Shown here: piece after piece, positions 35,661-47,215 of the stretch
Layout of the letters: each line of letters begins with the position of its first letter
Position numbering within the stretch: the first letter of the stretch is position 1
Source: Legionella massiliensis
GTDB lineage: Bacteria > Pseudomonadota > Gammaproteobacteria > Legionellales > Legionellaceae
Reading direction: 5' to 3'
Assembly: GCF_000756815.1 (NCBI RefSeq)
Contig: NZ_CCVW01000003.1
Span: forward strand, 682,001-746,000
DNA length: 64,000 nt
Notes under the pieces: model-generated
Told to the model about the DNA's origin: nothing
Databases searched by the model: none
What the model saw: the letters and a program-made list of their open reading frames with translations, nothing else
Made by a program: the position numbers and the translations under genes

Positions 35661-36689
35661 TTAGATAGTCTTAAAAGTATGGGTTAATTCTTTGAGTTGA
35701 TTAAAGCGATTCAGTGCTTCACCGCTATCAATGGCCAACCTTGCTTTTTCTACAGCATCGCCAAAAGTTGCTGTTAATTCTGCACAGAAAAGGGCTAGAG
35801 CTGTGTTTAGCAAGACAATATCACGAGCGGGTCCTGATTTGCCATCCAGCACTTCTTGGGCTATCGCAAGACTCTGTGCTGGGGAGTCAACAACAATTGC
35901 ATCAAGACTAGCATGAAAGCAGTTGTAGTCTTTGGGATCAATAGACCATTGCTTATAGAGTCCCTCATGATACTCAACGACATCCGTAATTGCTGAAATA
36001 CTGACCTCATCCATGCCATCTCGCGAATTGACCACAAAGGCTCGTTTAGATCCTAAATTAGCAAGCACCTTAGCTAAGGGTTCTTGCCAGTTATTAGCAA
36101 AGACACCAACGACCTGTTTTTTCACTCGGGCAGGATTTACCAAGGGGCCAAGAAAATTAAAGAGAGTTCTTATACCAAGTTGTTGGCGAGCATTTTTAGC
36201 ATGTTGCATTGCTTGGTGAAAATGTGGCGCAAATAAAAAGCTTAGGCCACAGCTTTGCATGCATTGGTTTAATTGCTCATCAGTCAAATTCAGTTCAAAA
36301 CCGGCATGCATTAATAAGTCGGCGCTACCACTCCGGCTTGATACAGAACGCCCGCCATGTTTGGCTACCTTGGCGCCCGCAGCCGCGGCAACAAAGCTAC
36401 TAACAGTTGAAATGTTAAAGGTATTTTTTCCATCACCACCAGTACCTACAATATCAATAAGCTCTTCGCCCAAGTCTATGCAGTGAGCTAACTTCAGCAT
36501 GACCGACGCGGCGCTGGTTAATTCTTCGACGGTTTCCCCCTTCATCCGCATCAAAACTAAGAAAGCAGCAATTTGTGCGTCAGTTAATTCGCCGCTCATA
36601 CAGGCGAGCATTAGCTCTTTCATTTGCTGTGCTGATAAGGATTGATGGTTAATCAATTGCTCTAATAATTTATTGATTTTCATGTACAT
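35661..36689 (-). CDS. trpD: Anthranilate phosphoribosyltransferase
   Basis: TrpD transfers phosphoribose from PRPP to anthranilate. The PRPP-binding motif [14 protein letters not shown], the following [17 protein letters not shown] and the [11 protein letters not shown] and LGPLVNPA segments are diagnostic. The product is 342 aa; an ATG at 36683 ([10 protein letters not shown]) is an alternative to the one at 36689. It overlaps trpG by about 10 bp and precedes trpC by 2 bp. Confidence 0.97.
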   Translation of the reverse strand: MYMKINKLLEQLINHQSLSAQQMKELMLACMSGELTDAQIAAFLVLMRMKGETVEELTSAASVMLKLAHCIDLGEELIDIVGTGGDGKNTFNISTVSSFVAAAAGAKVAKHGGRSVSSRSGSADLLMHAGFELNLTDEQLNQCMQSCGLSFLFAPHFHQAMQHAKNARQQLGIRTLFNFLGPLVNPARVKKQVVGVFANNWQEPLAKVLANLGSKRAFVVNSRDGMDEVSISAITDVVEYHEGLYKQWSIDPKDYNCFHASLDAIVVDSPAQSLAIAQEVLDGKSGPARDIVLLNTALALFCAELTATFGDAVEKARLAIDSGEALNRFNQLKELTHTFKTI

Positions 36690-37240
36690 AAAAAATGAGT
36701 TAAAAGTTGTAGGCCATGTTCACTTAAAATTGCTTCTGGGTGAAATTGTAGACCATAAAGGGGGTATTGACGATGGGAGATTGCCATAATTGTCTCCCCA
36801 GCCCAGGCATCAATCGCAAAACTCTCTGCTAAGGTTTTAACATCAACAGCCAAGGAATGATAGCGGGTTGCTTGGAAAGGACTTGGTAGATTACGGAAAA
36901 GCCCTTGTTTGTGATGCCTGATTGCAGAGGTTTTGCCATGGATTATTTCCGGGGCAGAAATAATCGAAGCACCAAAGGAATAGGCTAGGCATTGATGACC
37001 CAAGCAGATTCCTAAAATAGGTAGGCGTTGATAAAAATGTTTAATCACTGCAAGTGAAATACCAGCATCTTCTGGGCCTTTAGGGCCGGGAGAAATAACC
37101 AAGTGACTGGGGGACAGTTGATCAATTTCGCTAAGACAAACTTGGTCATTTTTAAAAACGAGAACCTCTTGGCCAAGCATTTGAAAATATTGCACTAGGT
37201 TATAAGTGAATGAATCGTAATTGTCTATCAAAACTATCAT
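36680..37240 (-). CDS. trpG: Anthranilate synthase glutamine amidotransferase subunit
   Basis: TrpG supplies ammonia from glutamine to TrpE, or to PabB if shared. The class I amidotransferase triad is seen as C79 in LGICLGHQ and H167/E169 in LQFHPEA. VISPGPKGPEDAG forms the oxyanion loop. At 186 aa it is the stand-alone form (PabA/TrpG type). It is first in trpGDC. TrpE, TrpF and TrpAB are not in the window, and no leader peptide or attenuator was seen upstream. Confidence 0.95.
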   Translation of the reverse strand: MIVLIDNYDSFTYNLVQYFQMLGQEVLVFKNDQVCLSEIDQLSPSHLVISPGPKGPEDAGISLAVIKHFYQRLPILGICLGHQCLAYSFGASIISAPEIIHGKTSAIRHHKQGLFRNLPSPFQATRYHSLAVDVKTLAESFAIDAWAGETIMAISHRQYPLYGLQFHPEAILSEHGLQLLTHFLCT

Positions 37241-37277
37241 GTTATAAGGGCCTATTCACAAAAAGTCTGTATTTCTT

Positions 37278-37364
37278 GCAACCTCAAACTCCCCAAAGGG
37301 GAGAAGGTGCCCGTAGGGCGGATGAGGGGCAGCTGGTTTGAAGTTCTTTCCTAACATTTGCCCA
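37278..37364. repeat. Intergenic repeat with GGCGGATGAGGGGC
   Basis: AACTCCCCAAAGGGGAG forms a small stem, followed by a GGCGGATGAGG stretch and GAAGTTCTTTCC. It resembles the repeats at 266-330, 24881-25020 and 31381-31450. It fills the gap between lptB and trpG. Confidence 0.7.
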
Positions 37365-38090
37365 CTATAAGGAAAACTCTTCGCCCAAATAGACAGCTCG
37401 TACCTGCTTATTTGCGAGGATCATTTCCGGCGACCCCTCACAAAGGATCTTGCCCTGGCTTACAATATAGGCACGCTCGCAAATATCAAGCGTTTCACGC
37501 ACATTATGATCGGTGATCAAGACGCCAATATTTTTATCGCATAAATGAGAAATAATTCTCTTAATATCCAGTACAGAAATAGGGTCAACGCCGGCGAAAG
37601 GCTCATCAAGCAAGATAAAATGAGGCTCAATGGCTAGAGCACGGGCAATTTCCACGCGACGGCGTTCACCGCCTGATAAGCTCATACCTAGGCTTTTATG
37701 TAGGTGAGAGATATGGAATTCGTGCATGAGTAGATCCAGTTTTTCATTTCGTGCTTGCTCACTGAGATCTTTGCGTAACTGCAAAATAGATAGGATGTTT
37801 TCGGCAACGGTCATCTTGCGAAAAACGGAGGCCTCTTGCGGCAAATAGCCAATTCCCCTGCGTGCTCGTTTATGCATCGGCTCTTTGGTAACATCCTGGT
37901 TGTCAAGAATAATTTGCCCTTCGTCACAGGATTGCAAGCCAACAATCATATAGAAACAGGTTGTTTTACCAGCACCATTGGGACCTAATAGACCAACGCA
38001 TTCACCGCGGCGAATATTAATAGATACATCGTTAACCACAGTGCGTGTTTTAAATGATTTTTTTAAATGTCTGGCCGACAGCTCACTCAT
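37365..38090 (-). CDS. lptB: LPS export ABC transporter ATP-binding protein LptB
   Basis: LptB powers extraction of LPS from the inner membrane together with LptF, LptG and LptC. Walker A is GPNGAGKTT, the signature [15 protein letters not shown], Walker [12 protein letters not shown], and the H-loop ITDHNVRET. At 241 aa it matches E. coli LptB. It is last in kdsD-kdsC-lptC-lptA-lptB and overlaps lptA by 4 bp (ATGA). Unlike in E. coli, rpoN does not follow; trpGDC does. Confidence 0.97.
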   Translation of the reverse strand: MSELSARHLKKSFKTRTVVNDVSINIRRGECVGLLGPNGAGKTTCFYMIVGLQSCDEGQIILDNQDVTKEPMHKRARRGIGYLPQEASVFRKMTVAENILSILQLRKDLSEQARNEKLDLLMHEFHISHLHKSLGMSLSGGERRRVEIARALAIEPHFILLDEPFAGVDPISVLDIKRIISHLCDKNIGVLITDHNVRETLDICERAYIVSQGKILCEGSPEMILANKQVRAVYLGEEFSL

Positions 38091-38599
38091 GCCTTTTTCT
38101 CTGGGTGAATAATTATGGTTGTACGATTTTTTCCATCACTTTTGGAAATAACATGTTGTTCGACTGTATCATAGCTGATTTTGGGCGCTGAGAAGGAGTT
38201 ATCCCCCTGGGTTACTAGCGCATGTCCAATAAGCTCAATCAGATGTCGATCTGGATAATAACGAATGGTATCTGCATAGGCATGCAAGGGTGGTTTATCT
38301 GCAGCAGTTAGTGTCCAAAAATGGGCTGGATCTTTTTGATCACCCATGGCCTCTGCCATCACTAATTTATTTTGCTTATCACCCTCAGTAATCGCAAATG
38401 CAGCGCGTAAATGGGATGAGCCCTGATCAAGTTGTATATTACCCGTATATTCGCCATGATGAGTCTGTTGATTCAAGTCAGCTTGGTCGGCTGATAACTC
38501 TAAAACCTTTTCCCGATCATCCGGCAAGCCTAAACAAACAGAACTTGCTAGGGTAAGCGCAAGCAAAGCGAAAAGCTGAAGTCGTTTTGTTTTAACCAT
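38087..38599 (-). CDS. lptA: LPS transport periplasmic protein LptA
   Basis: LptA forms the periplasmic bridge carrying LPS to LptDE. The ATG at 38599 overlaps the lptC stop and gives a clean signal peptide ([20 protein letters not shown], cleavage near CLG-LP), for about 170 aa. The mature part follows the OstA/beta-jellyroll pattern: [28 protein letters not shown], and [20 protein letters not shown] longer frame to 38623 is possible but would bury the signal peptide. Confidence 0.94.
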   Translation of the reverse strand: MVKTKRLQLFALLALTLASSVCLGLPDDREKVLELSADQADLNQQTHHGEYTGNIQLDQGSSHLRAAFAITEGDKQNKLVMAEAMGDQKDPAHFWTLTAADKPPLHAYADTIRYYPDRHLIELIGHALVTQGDNSFSAPKISYDTVEQHVISKSDGKNRTTIIIHPEKKA

Positions 38600-39167
38600 G
38601 TTTTGTGGGCTCGAAGGTTGCATGGGCTTGGCTCAGTAATTGTATTCGTTTTTCCTCAAGGTTAGCTTTCATGCCCTTTGAGTGAACAATATTACCAGGT
38701 TGTTCGAAACTGACATCTAAGTCAGTGTTAGCGATTTTTGTTTTAGAAAAGTAGTGCAATTCTTCCGTTTTTAACGTGCTTTCTTGTCCACGCTTGTTCT
38801 TATCCTGATGCACAACCACATTATGGCTAAAAGTAATTTTCTCACCGCCATTAATAGCCCTTGCTGTTTGAGAACTGATTTCCCAGTCAGGTTGATTTTC
38901 TTGCGCAAGGGATAAACGGGGCGACTTAAAAAAATGCGTATTATTCTCAGGGATGTGTTGTGCTTCGGGACTATGTAAGTAGTTAATAAGCTTACCTTTC
39001 TCATCAAAACGCATGACAGTTAAATTGGAAATAATCATATCTGCCGTTTTGGAAAGAGCAGTATCATCCAATCGTTTAATTGGCTTAGCACTGGCGAAGT
39101 ATAGTCCTGAACCAGCCAAAACTAATAGTAAACAACATAACCAGGCAGCTTGTTTTGCGGCGTTCAT
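38592..39167 (-). CDS. lptC: LPS export protein LptC
   Basis: LptC is a single-pass inner-membrane protein that receives LPS from LptBFG and passes it to LptA. It has one N-terminal helix (AAWLCCLLLVLAGSGLYFA) and a periplasmic jellyroll with DMIISNLTVMRFDEKGKLI, YLHSPEAQHIP, and SSQTARAINGGEKITF. The 191-aa length is typical. It overlaps kdsC by 4 bp upstream and lptA by 8 bp downstream. Confidence 0.95.
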   Translation of the reverse strand: MNAAKQAAWLCCLLLVLAGSGLYFASAKPIKRLDDTALSKTADMIISNLTVMRFDEKGKLINYLHSPEAQHIPENNTHFFKSPRLSLAQENQPDWEISSQTARAINGGEKITFSHNVVVHQDKNKRGQESTLKTEELHYFSKTKIANTDLDVSFEQPGNIVHSKGMKANLEEKRIQLLSQAHATFEPTKHG

Positions 39168-39688
39168 GATGCTAAATACCGATTTAGGGCAAGATCTTGC
39201 AAGTTTTGCGATCTAAGAATTAGCTCACAGAGTTCGCGAACAGCTCCGCGACCGCCTGTTTTCTCAGTTTGCCAGGCAGCAAATTCTTTAACCTGGCTCA
39301 CCGCATTAGCTACTGCAACGCCAAAGCCAACCTGTCTAATAATTGGCAAATCAGGTAGGTCATCACCAATATAGGCAAACTCTTCATCGTTCAGGTTTAA
39401 ACGTGCTTTTAACTGGTTATAAGCATCGGTCTTCTCAAGTTGCCCTTTAAAGTAATGTTTGATGCCGAGTTGTTTCATTCGGTGATCAATAACAGCGTTT
39501 TGTGAAGTAGTAATCACTGCGACCTCTATGCCCGCTGCCATGAGCAATTTTAACCCTATGCCATCTTGCACATGAAAGCTCTTTAATTCATTACCATAGT
39601 TATCAAGGTAGAGCAGGCCATCAGTTAAAACGCCATCAACGTCACAAATTAAACACTTAATATTTTTTACTTTGGCTAACTCGTTCAT
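39164..39688 (-). CDS. kdsC: 3-deoxy-D-manno-octulosonate-8-phosphate phosphatase
   Basis: KdsC releases phosphate from KDO-8-P in lipopolysaccharide core synthesis. This C0-type HAD phosphatase shows motif I LICDVDGVLTDG, motif II VITTSQ, and motif IV YIGDDLPDLPIIRQVG. The ATG at 39688 (MNELAKVKN) with GAGAG upstream is preferred over a TTG at 39700, giving about 174 aa. It lies in the KDO/LPS operon, 20 bp after kdsD and overlapping lptC by 4 bp. Confidence 0.96.
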   Translation of the reverse strand: MNELAKVKNIKCLICDVDGVLTDGLLYLDNYGNELKSFHVQDGIGLKLLMAAGIEVAVITTSQNAVIDHRMKQLGIKHYFKGQLEKTDAYNQLKARLNLNDEEFAYIGDDLPDLPIIRQVGFGVAVANAVSQVKEFAAWQTEKTGGRGAVRELCELILRSQNLQDLALNRYLAS

Positions 39689-39708
39689 TTTTTCTCTCAA
39701 AAAACAGA

Positions 39709-40671
39709 TTAAAATACGCCGGCACGGAGCAAATCGTGCAGATGTATGACAGCAGTTGGTCTTTTCTGCTCATCAACAACAACTAGCGAGGTAATACTGT
39801 GCTTTTGCATTATCGCTAAGGCCTCTGCTGCAAGAAGACCTTTAGTAACGGTTTTACAGTCGCGGCTCATAACACTGGAAATCGGTGTTGTATTAATATC
39901 GTAATTTCGTGTAAGCGTCCGTCTTACATCGCCATCAGTATAGACGCCAGCAAGATAACCATGCGAATCAACCACGCAGGTCATTCCTAATTTTTTTTCA
40001 GTCACTTCAATGAGTGCTTCGCTAATGGTTGCCTGTTCGGAAATCAAGGGTAATTCATTACTATGATGGCAGAGTTCGTCAATACGGAGTAAAAGCCGTC
40101 TGCCAAGTGCGCCACCGGGATGGGCGAGAGCGAAGTCTTCAGCGCTAAATCCACGTGCCTGAAGAAGGGCGATAGCTAGTGCATCACCCATCACCAGCGA
40201 TACGGTAGTGCTGGTTGTTGGTGCAAGCCCTAAGGGGCAAGCTTCCTGCTCGATACTAATATCCAGGTTAACATCAGCTGCCTTTGCCAGGGTTGATTCT
40301 TCATTCCCAGTAAGGGTGATCAAAGGTACTTCAAGACGTTTTAGCAGTGGGAGCAGAGTAATAATTTCTTCGGTAAATCCTGAGTTGGATATTGCGAGTA
40401 CTGTATCCTGCCTGGTGATCATGCCTAGGTCGCCATGGCTTGCCTCACCTGGGTGCATAAAAAAAGAGGGGGTTCCGGTGCTGGAAAAAGTTGCTGCGAT
40501 TTTGCTGCCTATGTGGCCTGACTTACCCATACCTGTTACTACAACGCGCCCTTTACAGGCTAACAAAAGTTCACAGGCGGTTTCAAAACGATGATCTATA
40601 CGTTGGGTCAATTTAAAAACTGCTTGTGCTTCCGTTTCAATGACCGCGAGGCCTAATTTGCAATAATTCAT
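39709..40671 (-). CDS. kdsD: D-arabinose-5-phosphate isomerase
   Basis: KdsD converts ribulose 5-phosphate to arabinose 5-phosphate, the first step to KDO. An N-terminal SIS domain (VVTGMGKSGHIGSKIAATFS, HPGEASHGDLGMI) is followed by two CBS repeats (about 205-320; for example GVYTDGDVRRTL). The 320-aa length is standard. It is first in the minus-strand operon, divergent from mlaF across a 156-bp gap. E. coli yrbG, which normally sits between the two, is absent. Confidence 0.97.
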   Translation of the reverse strand: MNYCKLGLAVIETEAQAVFKLTQRIDHRFETACELLLACKGRVVVTGMGKSGHIGSKIAATFSSTGTPSFFMHPGEASHGDLGMITRQDTVLAISNSGFTEEIITLLPLLKRLEVPLITLTGNEESTLAKAADVNLDISIEQEACPLGLAPTTSTTVSLVMGDALAIALLQARGFSAEDFALAHPGGALGRRLLLRIDELCHHSNELPLISEQATISEALIEVTEKKLGMTCVVDSHGYLAGVYTDGDVRRTLTRNYDINTTPISSVMSRDCKTVTKGLLAAEALAIMQKHSITSLVVVDEQKRPTAVIHLHDLLRAGVF

Positions 40672-40788
40672 ATGCTTTTTTCTACCTCTATTTTTGTGTC
40701 CTGCTAGGTATTTAATGCGTTCTGTTTAGATAGCGCCACCCTTTAAACCAGCGAGGAATTCTAGCATAGTATTTTTTTTCTTTACAGG

Positions 40789-40794
40789 TATAAT
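40789..40794 (+). promoter_or_regulatory. Possible -10 box for the mla operon
   Basis: A perfect TATAAT lies about 35 bp before mlaF in the divergent kdsD/mlaF gap. The -35 region at 17 bp spacing (ATAGTA) is poor, so the element is tentative. Confidence 0.35.
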
Positions 40795-40827
40795 CGATAT
40801 CTCGAAAATTTATAAAACCCGGAATGA

Positions 40828-41631
40828 ATGAACATGCAGGATAATTTGGTGCACATCACCAACCTCACTTTTGCGCGGGGTAATCGCCATATCTTTGATG
40901 GCGTTGATATGGAAGTCAAACGAGGCAAAATTACTGCGATTATGGGCCCAAGCGGCAGCGGTAAAACCACGCTTTTACGGCTAATCGGAGCGCAGCTGGA
41001 GCCAGCGGCAGGTGAAATACTTGTTAATGGTGCCAATATCCATCAACTCTCCCATAAAGAGTTGTATTTAGCCCGGCGAAAAATGGGGCTGTTATTTCAA
41101 AGTTCGGCTTTATTCACCCATCTATCCGTTTTTGACAATGTTGCCTTTCCCCTTCGTGAACATACCAACTTAAATGATGAAATGTTGCGGGATATCGTGC
41201 TAATGAAGTTAGAGGCCGTAGGTCTTCGCGGCGCGGCGCAATTGATGCCCGATGAACTATCGGGTGGAATGGCAAGGCGGGTCGCATTAGCTAGAACTAT
41301 TGCTCTTGATCCTGAATTAATGATGTATGACGAGCCTTTTACTGGGCAGGATCCTATTTCTATGGGTGTTCTGGTACGGTTAATAAAGCGCTTAAACCAA
41401 CTCTTGCAAACAACCACTATTATTGTTTCTCATGATGTTGAGGAGACTTGTTCCATTGCTGATCATATCTACCTTATCGCTGGTGGGCGTCTGATTGGAC
41501 AAGGTTCGCCTGCTGAGTTGAAGAACTCAACCGATCCACAGGTAAAACAATTTATGCATGGTGAAGCTGATGGAGCAGTGCCATTCCATTATCCAGCACG
41601 CCCATATACAGAGGAGTTGCTCGATGCTTGA
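40828..41631 (+). CDS. mlaF: Phospholipid transport ATPase MlaF
   Basis: MlaF is the ATPase of the MlaFEDB complex, which moves phospholipids between the inner membrane and the periplasmic carrier MlaC to keep outer-membrane lipid asymmetry. Walker A is GPSGSGKTT, the signature LSGGMARRVALARTI, Walker B MYDEPFTGQDP and the H-loop VSHDVEE. The ATG at 40834 (MQDNLVHITN) has better GGAA spacing than the one at 40828. It is first in mlaFEDCB, and its stop overlaps mlaE by 8 bp. Confidence 0.96.
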   Translation: MNMQDNLVHITNLTFARGNRHIFDGVDMEVKRGKITAIMGPSGSGKTTLLRLIGAQLEPAAGEILVNGANIHQLSHKELYLARRKMGLLFQSSALFTHLSVFDNVAFPLREHTNLNDEMLRDIVLMKLEAVGLRGAAQLMPDELSGGMARRVALARTIALDPELMMYDEPFTGQDPISMGVLVRLIKRLNQLLQTTTIIVSHDVEETCSIADHIYLIAGGRLIGQGSPAELKNSTDPQVKQFMHGEADGAVPFHYPARPYTEELLDA

Positions 41632-42406
41632 TATGATAATGCGCTTAGGGCAGCGAGGTGTAAATTCCTTGCAGACAGTAGGGAGTTCAGGTGTATTTCT
41701 ACTGAGAATATTTACTAGAAACCCTGACTTGCCTAGGCTTTGGCCAGCATTACGCTCTCAACTTTATTTTGTTGGTGTTTTATCTTGTTTGATTATCGTT
41801 GTTTCAGCCTTGTTTATTGGTATGGTGATTGGATTACAAGGTTATAACACCCTACAAAAATTTGGAGCAAGCAGCCAGCTTGGCCAACTTTTGGCTTTAA
41901 GTATTGCTAGAGAGTTAGGACCAGTAATTAGCGCCTTGCTCTTTGCAGGTCGTGCTGGTTCTGCTTTGACAGCTGAGATTGGGCTAATGAAAGCCACAGA
42001 GCAATTAGCAAGTATGGATATGATGGGTGTTGATCCCTTAGGCCGAGTGGTTTATCCACGCTTTCTAGCCGGACTTATCTCTTTGCCTGTGCTGGCTTTG
42101 ATATTTTCTGCTGTTGCAATCTATGGTGGTTATTTTATTGGTGTACAGTGGTTAGGCGTTGATGATGGAACTTTCTGGTCTAATATGCAGGCCTCTGTGA
42201 ATTTCCGTATCGATGTTTTGAGCGGAATCATCAAAAGTGTTGTATTTGCTTTTGTTGTAGTCTGGATAGCGGTCTATCAAGGCTTTAGTTGTATCGCTAC
42301 GGCGGAGGGTATCAGTCAAGCAACTACACGAACTGTAGTTTATTCGTCGCTTGCTGTGCTAGGGCTAGATTTTCTTTTGACAGCAGTGATGATTGGAGGT
42401 TGGTAA
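41624..42406 (+). CDS. mlaE: Phospholipid transport permease MlaE
   Basis: MlaE is the inner-membrane permease of the Mla system. The 260-aa product has an N-terminal amphipathic helix, then five or so membrane segments with LQGYNTLQKFGASSQLG, the AGRAGSALTAEIGLMKATEQ signature of the YrbE/MlaE family, and VVYPRFLAGLISLPVL. The frame extends upstream to 41558, but the ATG at 41624 has GAGGAG 7 bp before it and starts MLDMIMRLGQRG. It is directly followed by mlaD. Confidence 0.96.
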   Translation: MLDMIMRLGQRGVNSLQTVGSSGVFLLRIFTRNPDLPRLWPALRSQLYFVGVLSCLIIVVSALFIGMVIGLQGYNTLQKFGASSQLGQLLALSIARELGPVISALLFAGRAGSALTAEIGLMKATEQLASMDMMGVDPLGRVVYPRFLAGLISLPVLALIFSAVAIYGGYFIGVQWLGVDDGTFWSNMQASVNFRIDVLSGIIKSVVFAFVVVWIAVYQGFSCIATAEGISQATTRTVVYSSLAVLGLDFLLTAVMIGGW

Positions 42407-42886
42407 ATGAATACTAGGCAACGAAATGTTGATCTAAGCGTCGGAATTTTTATGTTATTGGGCCTGGGCGCCTTATTAATTTTGGTAATGAAAGTGAGTG
42501 GTGTATCAAGCTTAGTTCCAACTAAAGGCTATCGCGTGACAGCAGAGTTCACTGATATCGGTGGTCTGAGAGTTAGAGCGCCAGTCACTGTAGCTGGTGT
42601 AAGAATTGGCGAAGTAACGCGTATTGAGTTACAACCTGGTGAATTAAATGCCAAAGTAACTATGCTGTTACGCAAAGATAAGCCTATTCCTTATGAAGAT
42701 TCTTCAGCTCGTATTTTAACTGAGGGATTGATTGGTTCGAATTATATTAGTATCGTTCCGGGTTTTGATGATGAAGAAAGTAAAGATCATCCATATTTGC
42801 GTGATGGGGATGTGATACCTAAGACTCAAGAGGCGATTATTCTTGAGAACTTGATTGGTCAACTTTTGTTTAATATTAAAAAATAG
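42407..42886 (+). CDS. mlaD: Phospholipid transport MCE-domain protein MlaD
   Basis: MlaD is a single-pass protein whose periplasmic MCE domain forms a hexameric lipid channel on MlaE. The N-terminal helix IFMLLGLGALLILVMKV is followed by the MCE domain (about 35-120): TAEFTDIGGLRVRAPVTVAG and the TEGLIGSNYISIVPG turn. The C-terminal helix (IILENLIGQLLFNIKK) is short. At 159 aa it is somewhat shorter than E. coli MlaD (183). It starts on the base after the mlaE stop. Confidence 0.96.
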   Translation: MNTRQRNVDLSVGIFMLLGLGALLILVMKVSGVSSLVPTKGYRVTAEFTDIGGLRVRAPVTVAGVRIGEVTRIELQPGELNAKVTMLLRKDKPIPYEDSSARILTEGLIGSNYISIVPGFDDEESKDHPYLRDGDVIPKTQEAIILENLIGQLLFNIKK

Positions 42887-42893
42887 GTGAATC

Positions 42894-43502
42894 ATGAAGG
42901 GAATAAAATCTATTGTTTTTGCTGTAGTATGGACATTTACCCAACTGCTATGGGCTCAAGCATCACCGATACCCATGCTCGAGGGAACAGCTAACCAAAT
43001 TCTTACGACTCTTAAGCAAAACAAAGGGAGTTTAAAAGATAATTCGCAAGTAATTTACCAAGCAGTAGAACGTTATTTATTGCCTAATGTTGATGTCAGT
43101 GGTATGTCGCGCTCTGTATTAGGCCGTAAAGCTTGGGGAGCAGCTTCCGCAGCGGATAAGCAACAATTTTCTAAGGCTTTTACTCAATTAGTAATTCGTA
43201 CCTATGCAACACCTTTAGCTGAATATACTGATGAAACCATCAAATTTATGCCTATAAGGGGTTCATTAGATAGCCGTTTTATCCGGGTAAACAGCGTCAT
43301 AATCCGCTCAAACGGAAAGAATATTCCTTTAAGCTATAGCCTGGTTTTTACCGGCGGTGACTGGAAAATCTACGATCTGAGTGTAGAAGGTGTTAGCTTG
43401 TTACAGAGTTTCCGTTCACAGTTTGCTGAGGCCTTACAAAATTCCAGCATGCAAGAACTAATCAAACAAATGCGCCAGCATAACGTAAGTAAGGCAGCCT
43501 AA
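42894..43502 (+). CDS. mlaC: Phospholipid-binding periplasmic protein MlaC
   Basis: MlaC shuttles phospholipids across the periplasm between MlaA at the outer membrane and MlaFEDB. A signal peptide (SIVFAVVWTFTQLLWAQA) precedes a Tol-Ttg2-type domain containing VERYLLPNVDVSGMSRSVLG, FTQLVIRTYATPLAEY and IYDLSVEGVSLLQSFRSQF. The 202-aa length is typical. It lies 7 bp after mlaD and directly before mlaB. Confidence 0.95.
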   Translation: MKGIKSIVFAVVWTFTQLLWAQASPIPMLEGTANQILTTLKQNKGSLKDNSQVIYQAVERYLLPNVDVSGMSRSVLGRKAWGAASAADKQQFSKAFTQLVIRTYATPLAEYTDETIKFMPIRGSLDSRFIRVNSVIIRSNGKNIPLSYSLVFTGGDWKIYDLSVEGVSLLQSFRSQFAEALQNSSMQELIKQMRQHNVSKAA

Positions 43503-43503
43503 C

Positions 43504-43776
43504 GTGCAATCATTTAAGCCATCACAGGATATGACCTTTGAGACAGTGCAGGCAGATTGCCAGCGCCTGATTAAGTTTTGCCATAAGAGCAAAGACAGTG
43601 ATTTGAGGGTCGATTTAAGCGAGGTCACTCACTGTGATAGTGCTGGTCTGGCTTTATTAATTGAGGCAAGAAGGCTTTGTAACGCGCAAAAAAAGACCTG
43701 CATAATTACAGGAATGCCTAAGATGATCCTGGCTTTAGCAGAGTTTTGTGGTGTGGATGGAATGTTATTGAGTTAA
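43504..43776 (+). CDS. mlaB: STAS-domain protein MlaB
   Basis: MlaB is a small cytoplasmic STAS protein that stabilises and stimulates MlaF. The STAS core is clear: LRVDLSEVTHCDSAGLALLI, with the conserved serine in CDSAG, then EARRLCNAQKKTCIITGMP. The start codon is GTG, 1 bp after the mlaC stop. At 90 aa it is the normal size. A hairpin repeat (43844-43875) in the following 146-bp gap may separate it from ibaG. Confidence 0.93.
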   Translation: MQSFKPSQDMTFETVQADCQRLIKFCHKSKDSDLRVDLSEVTHCDSAGLALLIEARRLCNAQKKTCIITGMPKMILALAEFCGVDGMLLS

Positions 43777-43843
43777 TTTGCTGTCATTTCCGTAGTGATG
43801 AGATGACAGAATGTAGCCTGGATGTTAAGAAAGTTATAAAAAA

Positions 43844-43875
43844 TTGTAGGCTGGGCTGACAAGCCCAGCCTACAA
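43844..43875. repeat. Perfect hairpin between mlaB and ibaG
   Basis: TTGTAGGCTGGGCT and its complement AGCCCAGCCTACAA flank a GACA loop. No T run follows, so this is a repeat or attenuating hairpin rather than a classic terminator. TGTAGCCTGGATG, a fragment of another repeat family, lies just upstream at 43812. Confidence 0.8.
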
Positions 43876-43922
43876 TCCGATCTGCGATTATTTTAGAAAG
43901 TTGTATAAATGAGGCAAGCTGT

Positions 43923-46183
<2,261 letters not shown>

Positions 46184-46198
46184 AAATAGAGTCTAACC

Positions 46199-47215
46199 AT
46201 GTTTAATTTTGCCGAACTTCCTTATGCCTATGGACAGCCTCATTCAACTGGAACTCTCAAAGCTGCCCCTGAAGATTTTAGAGTTGATGAAGTCCTTGAT
46301 TTTGAGTTAACCGGGGAAGGAGAGCATCTATTTCTTCGTGTAGAAAAGCGGGGATTAAATACCGAAGAATTAGTCAAAGCTATCGCGCGCACCCTAGGCA
46401 AATCGGAAAAAAACATTTCTTATGCTGGATTAAAAGACAGACAGGCATTAACTACACAATGGCTTTGTGTACATTGCCCAGGAGAGGAGATTGCCTCGCC
46501 AGAATTATTACAAGGCCAAGGCTGGCGCGTTCTTGAATCAAAACGACATCTAAAAAAATTACGTACAGGCGCCTTGGCAGCAAATGATTTCATATTGACC
46601 CTGCGTGAACTGACAGACAAATTGGCAATAGAGAGTCGTTTGTTACAAATTCAAGCAACAGGCGTACCCAATTATTTTGGTCCTCAGCGTTTTGGTTATG
46701 AAGGACAGAACCTGATAAAGGCAGAGGCTGTTCTTTTGCAAGGGCTAAAGATAAAAAATCGATTTTTACGAGGAATCTATTATTCTGCTGCACGATCCTA
46801 TTTATTTAATCTGATCTTGGCTGAGCGTGTTAAAGGATCTAGTTGGAATCACGCTCTTGCAGGGGATGTGATGCAACTTGCAGGAACAAATAGTATTTTT
46901 TCTATAGAGGTTCCCGATGAGGTAATTTATAAACGTCTGGTTGAATTTGATATTTCACCCGCAGCACCTCTTTGGGGTCGAGGGCAGGAAAGAGCCGGTT
47001 TGGATGCTTTGGCAATACAGCAAGAGGTCTTAAGCAGCTATAAAGACTGGTGCCAAGCTCTTGAACAGCAAGGTTTAGAGCGTGCCTATCGTCCGTTCAT
47101 GTTGCAAGTAGAAAATTTGCAATGGGATTGGCAAGATGACGCAACCCTAAATTTGCGATTCAGGCTGGTTGCTGGAAGTTATGCCACATCGGTAGTGCGT
47201 GAGTTAATTAAATAA
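46199..47215 (+). CDS. truD: tRNA pseudouridine(13) synthase TruD
   Basis: TruD isomerises U13 in tRNA-Glu. The N-terminal catalytic domain has the RVDEVLDFELTGEGEH start and the catalytic aspartate D80 in YAGLKDRQALTTQW. The PNYFGPQRFGYEGQN segment near residue 157 and the C-terminal FRLVAGSYATSVVREL are hallmarks. The 338-aa length is typical. It lies 15 bp after the Nif3-like gene and overlaps the convergent membrane-protein gene by 37 bp. Confidence 0.97.
   Translation: MFNFAELPYAYGQPHSTGTLKAAPEDFRVDEVLDFELTGEGEHLFLRVEKRGLNTEELVKAIARTLGKSEKNISYAGLKDRQALTTQWLCVHCPGEEIASPELLQGQGWRVLESKRHLKKLRTGALAANDFILTLRELTDKLAIESRLLQIQATGVPNYFGPQRFGYEGQNLIKAEAVLLQGLKIKNRFLRGIYYSAARSYLFNLILAERVKGSSWNHALAGDVMQLAGTNSIFSIEVPDEVIYKRLVEFDISPAAPLWGRGQERAGLDALAIQQEVLSSYKDWCQALEQQGLERAYRPFMLQVENLQWDWQDDATLNLRFRLVAGSYATSVVRELIK

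Noticed and set aside
37241-37364. trp leader peptide or attenuator
   Set aside because: The relevant upstream region of trpG (minus strand, from 37241 up) has no short ORF with tandem Trp codons; it contains only an intergenic repeat.
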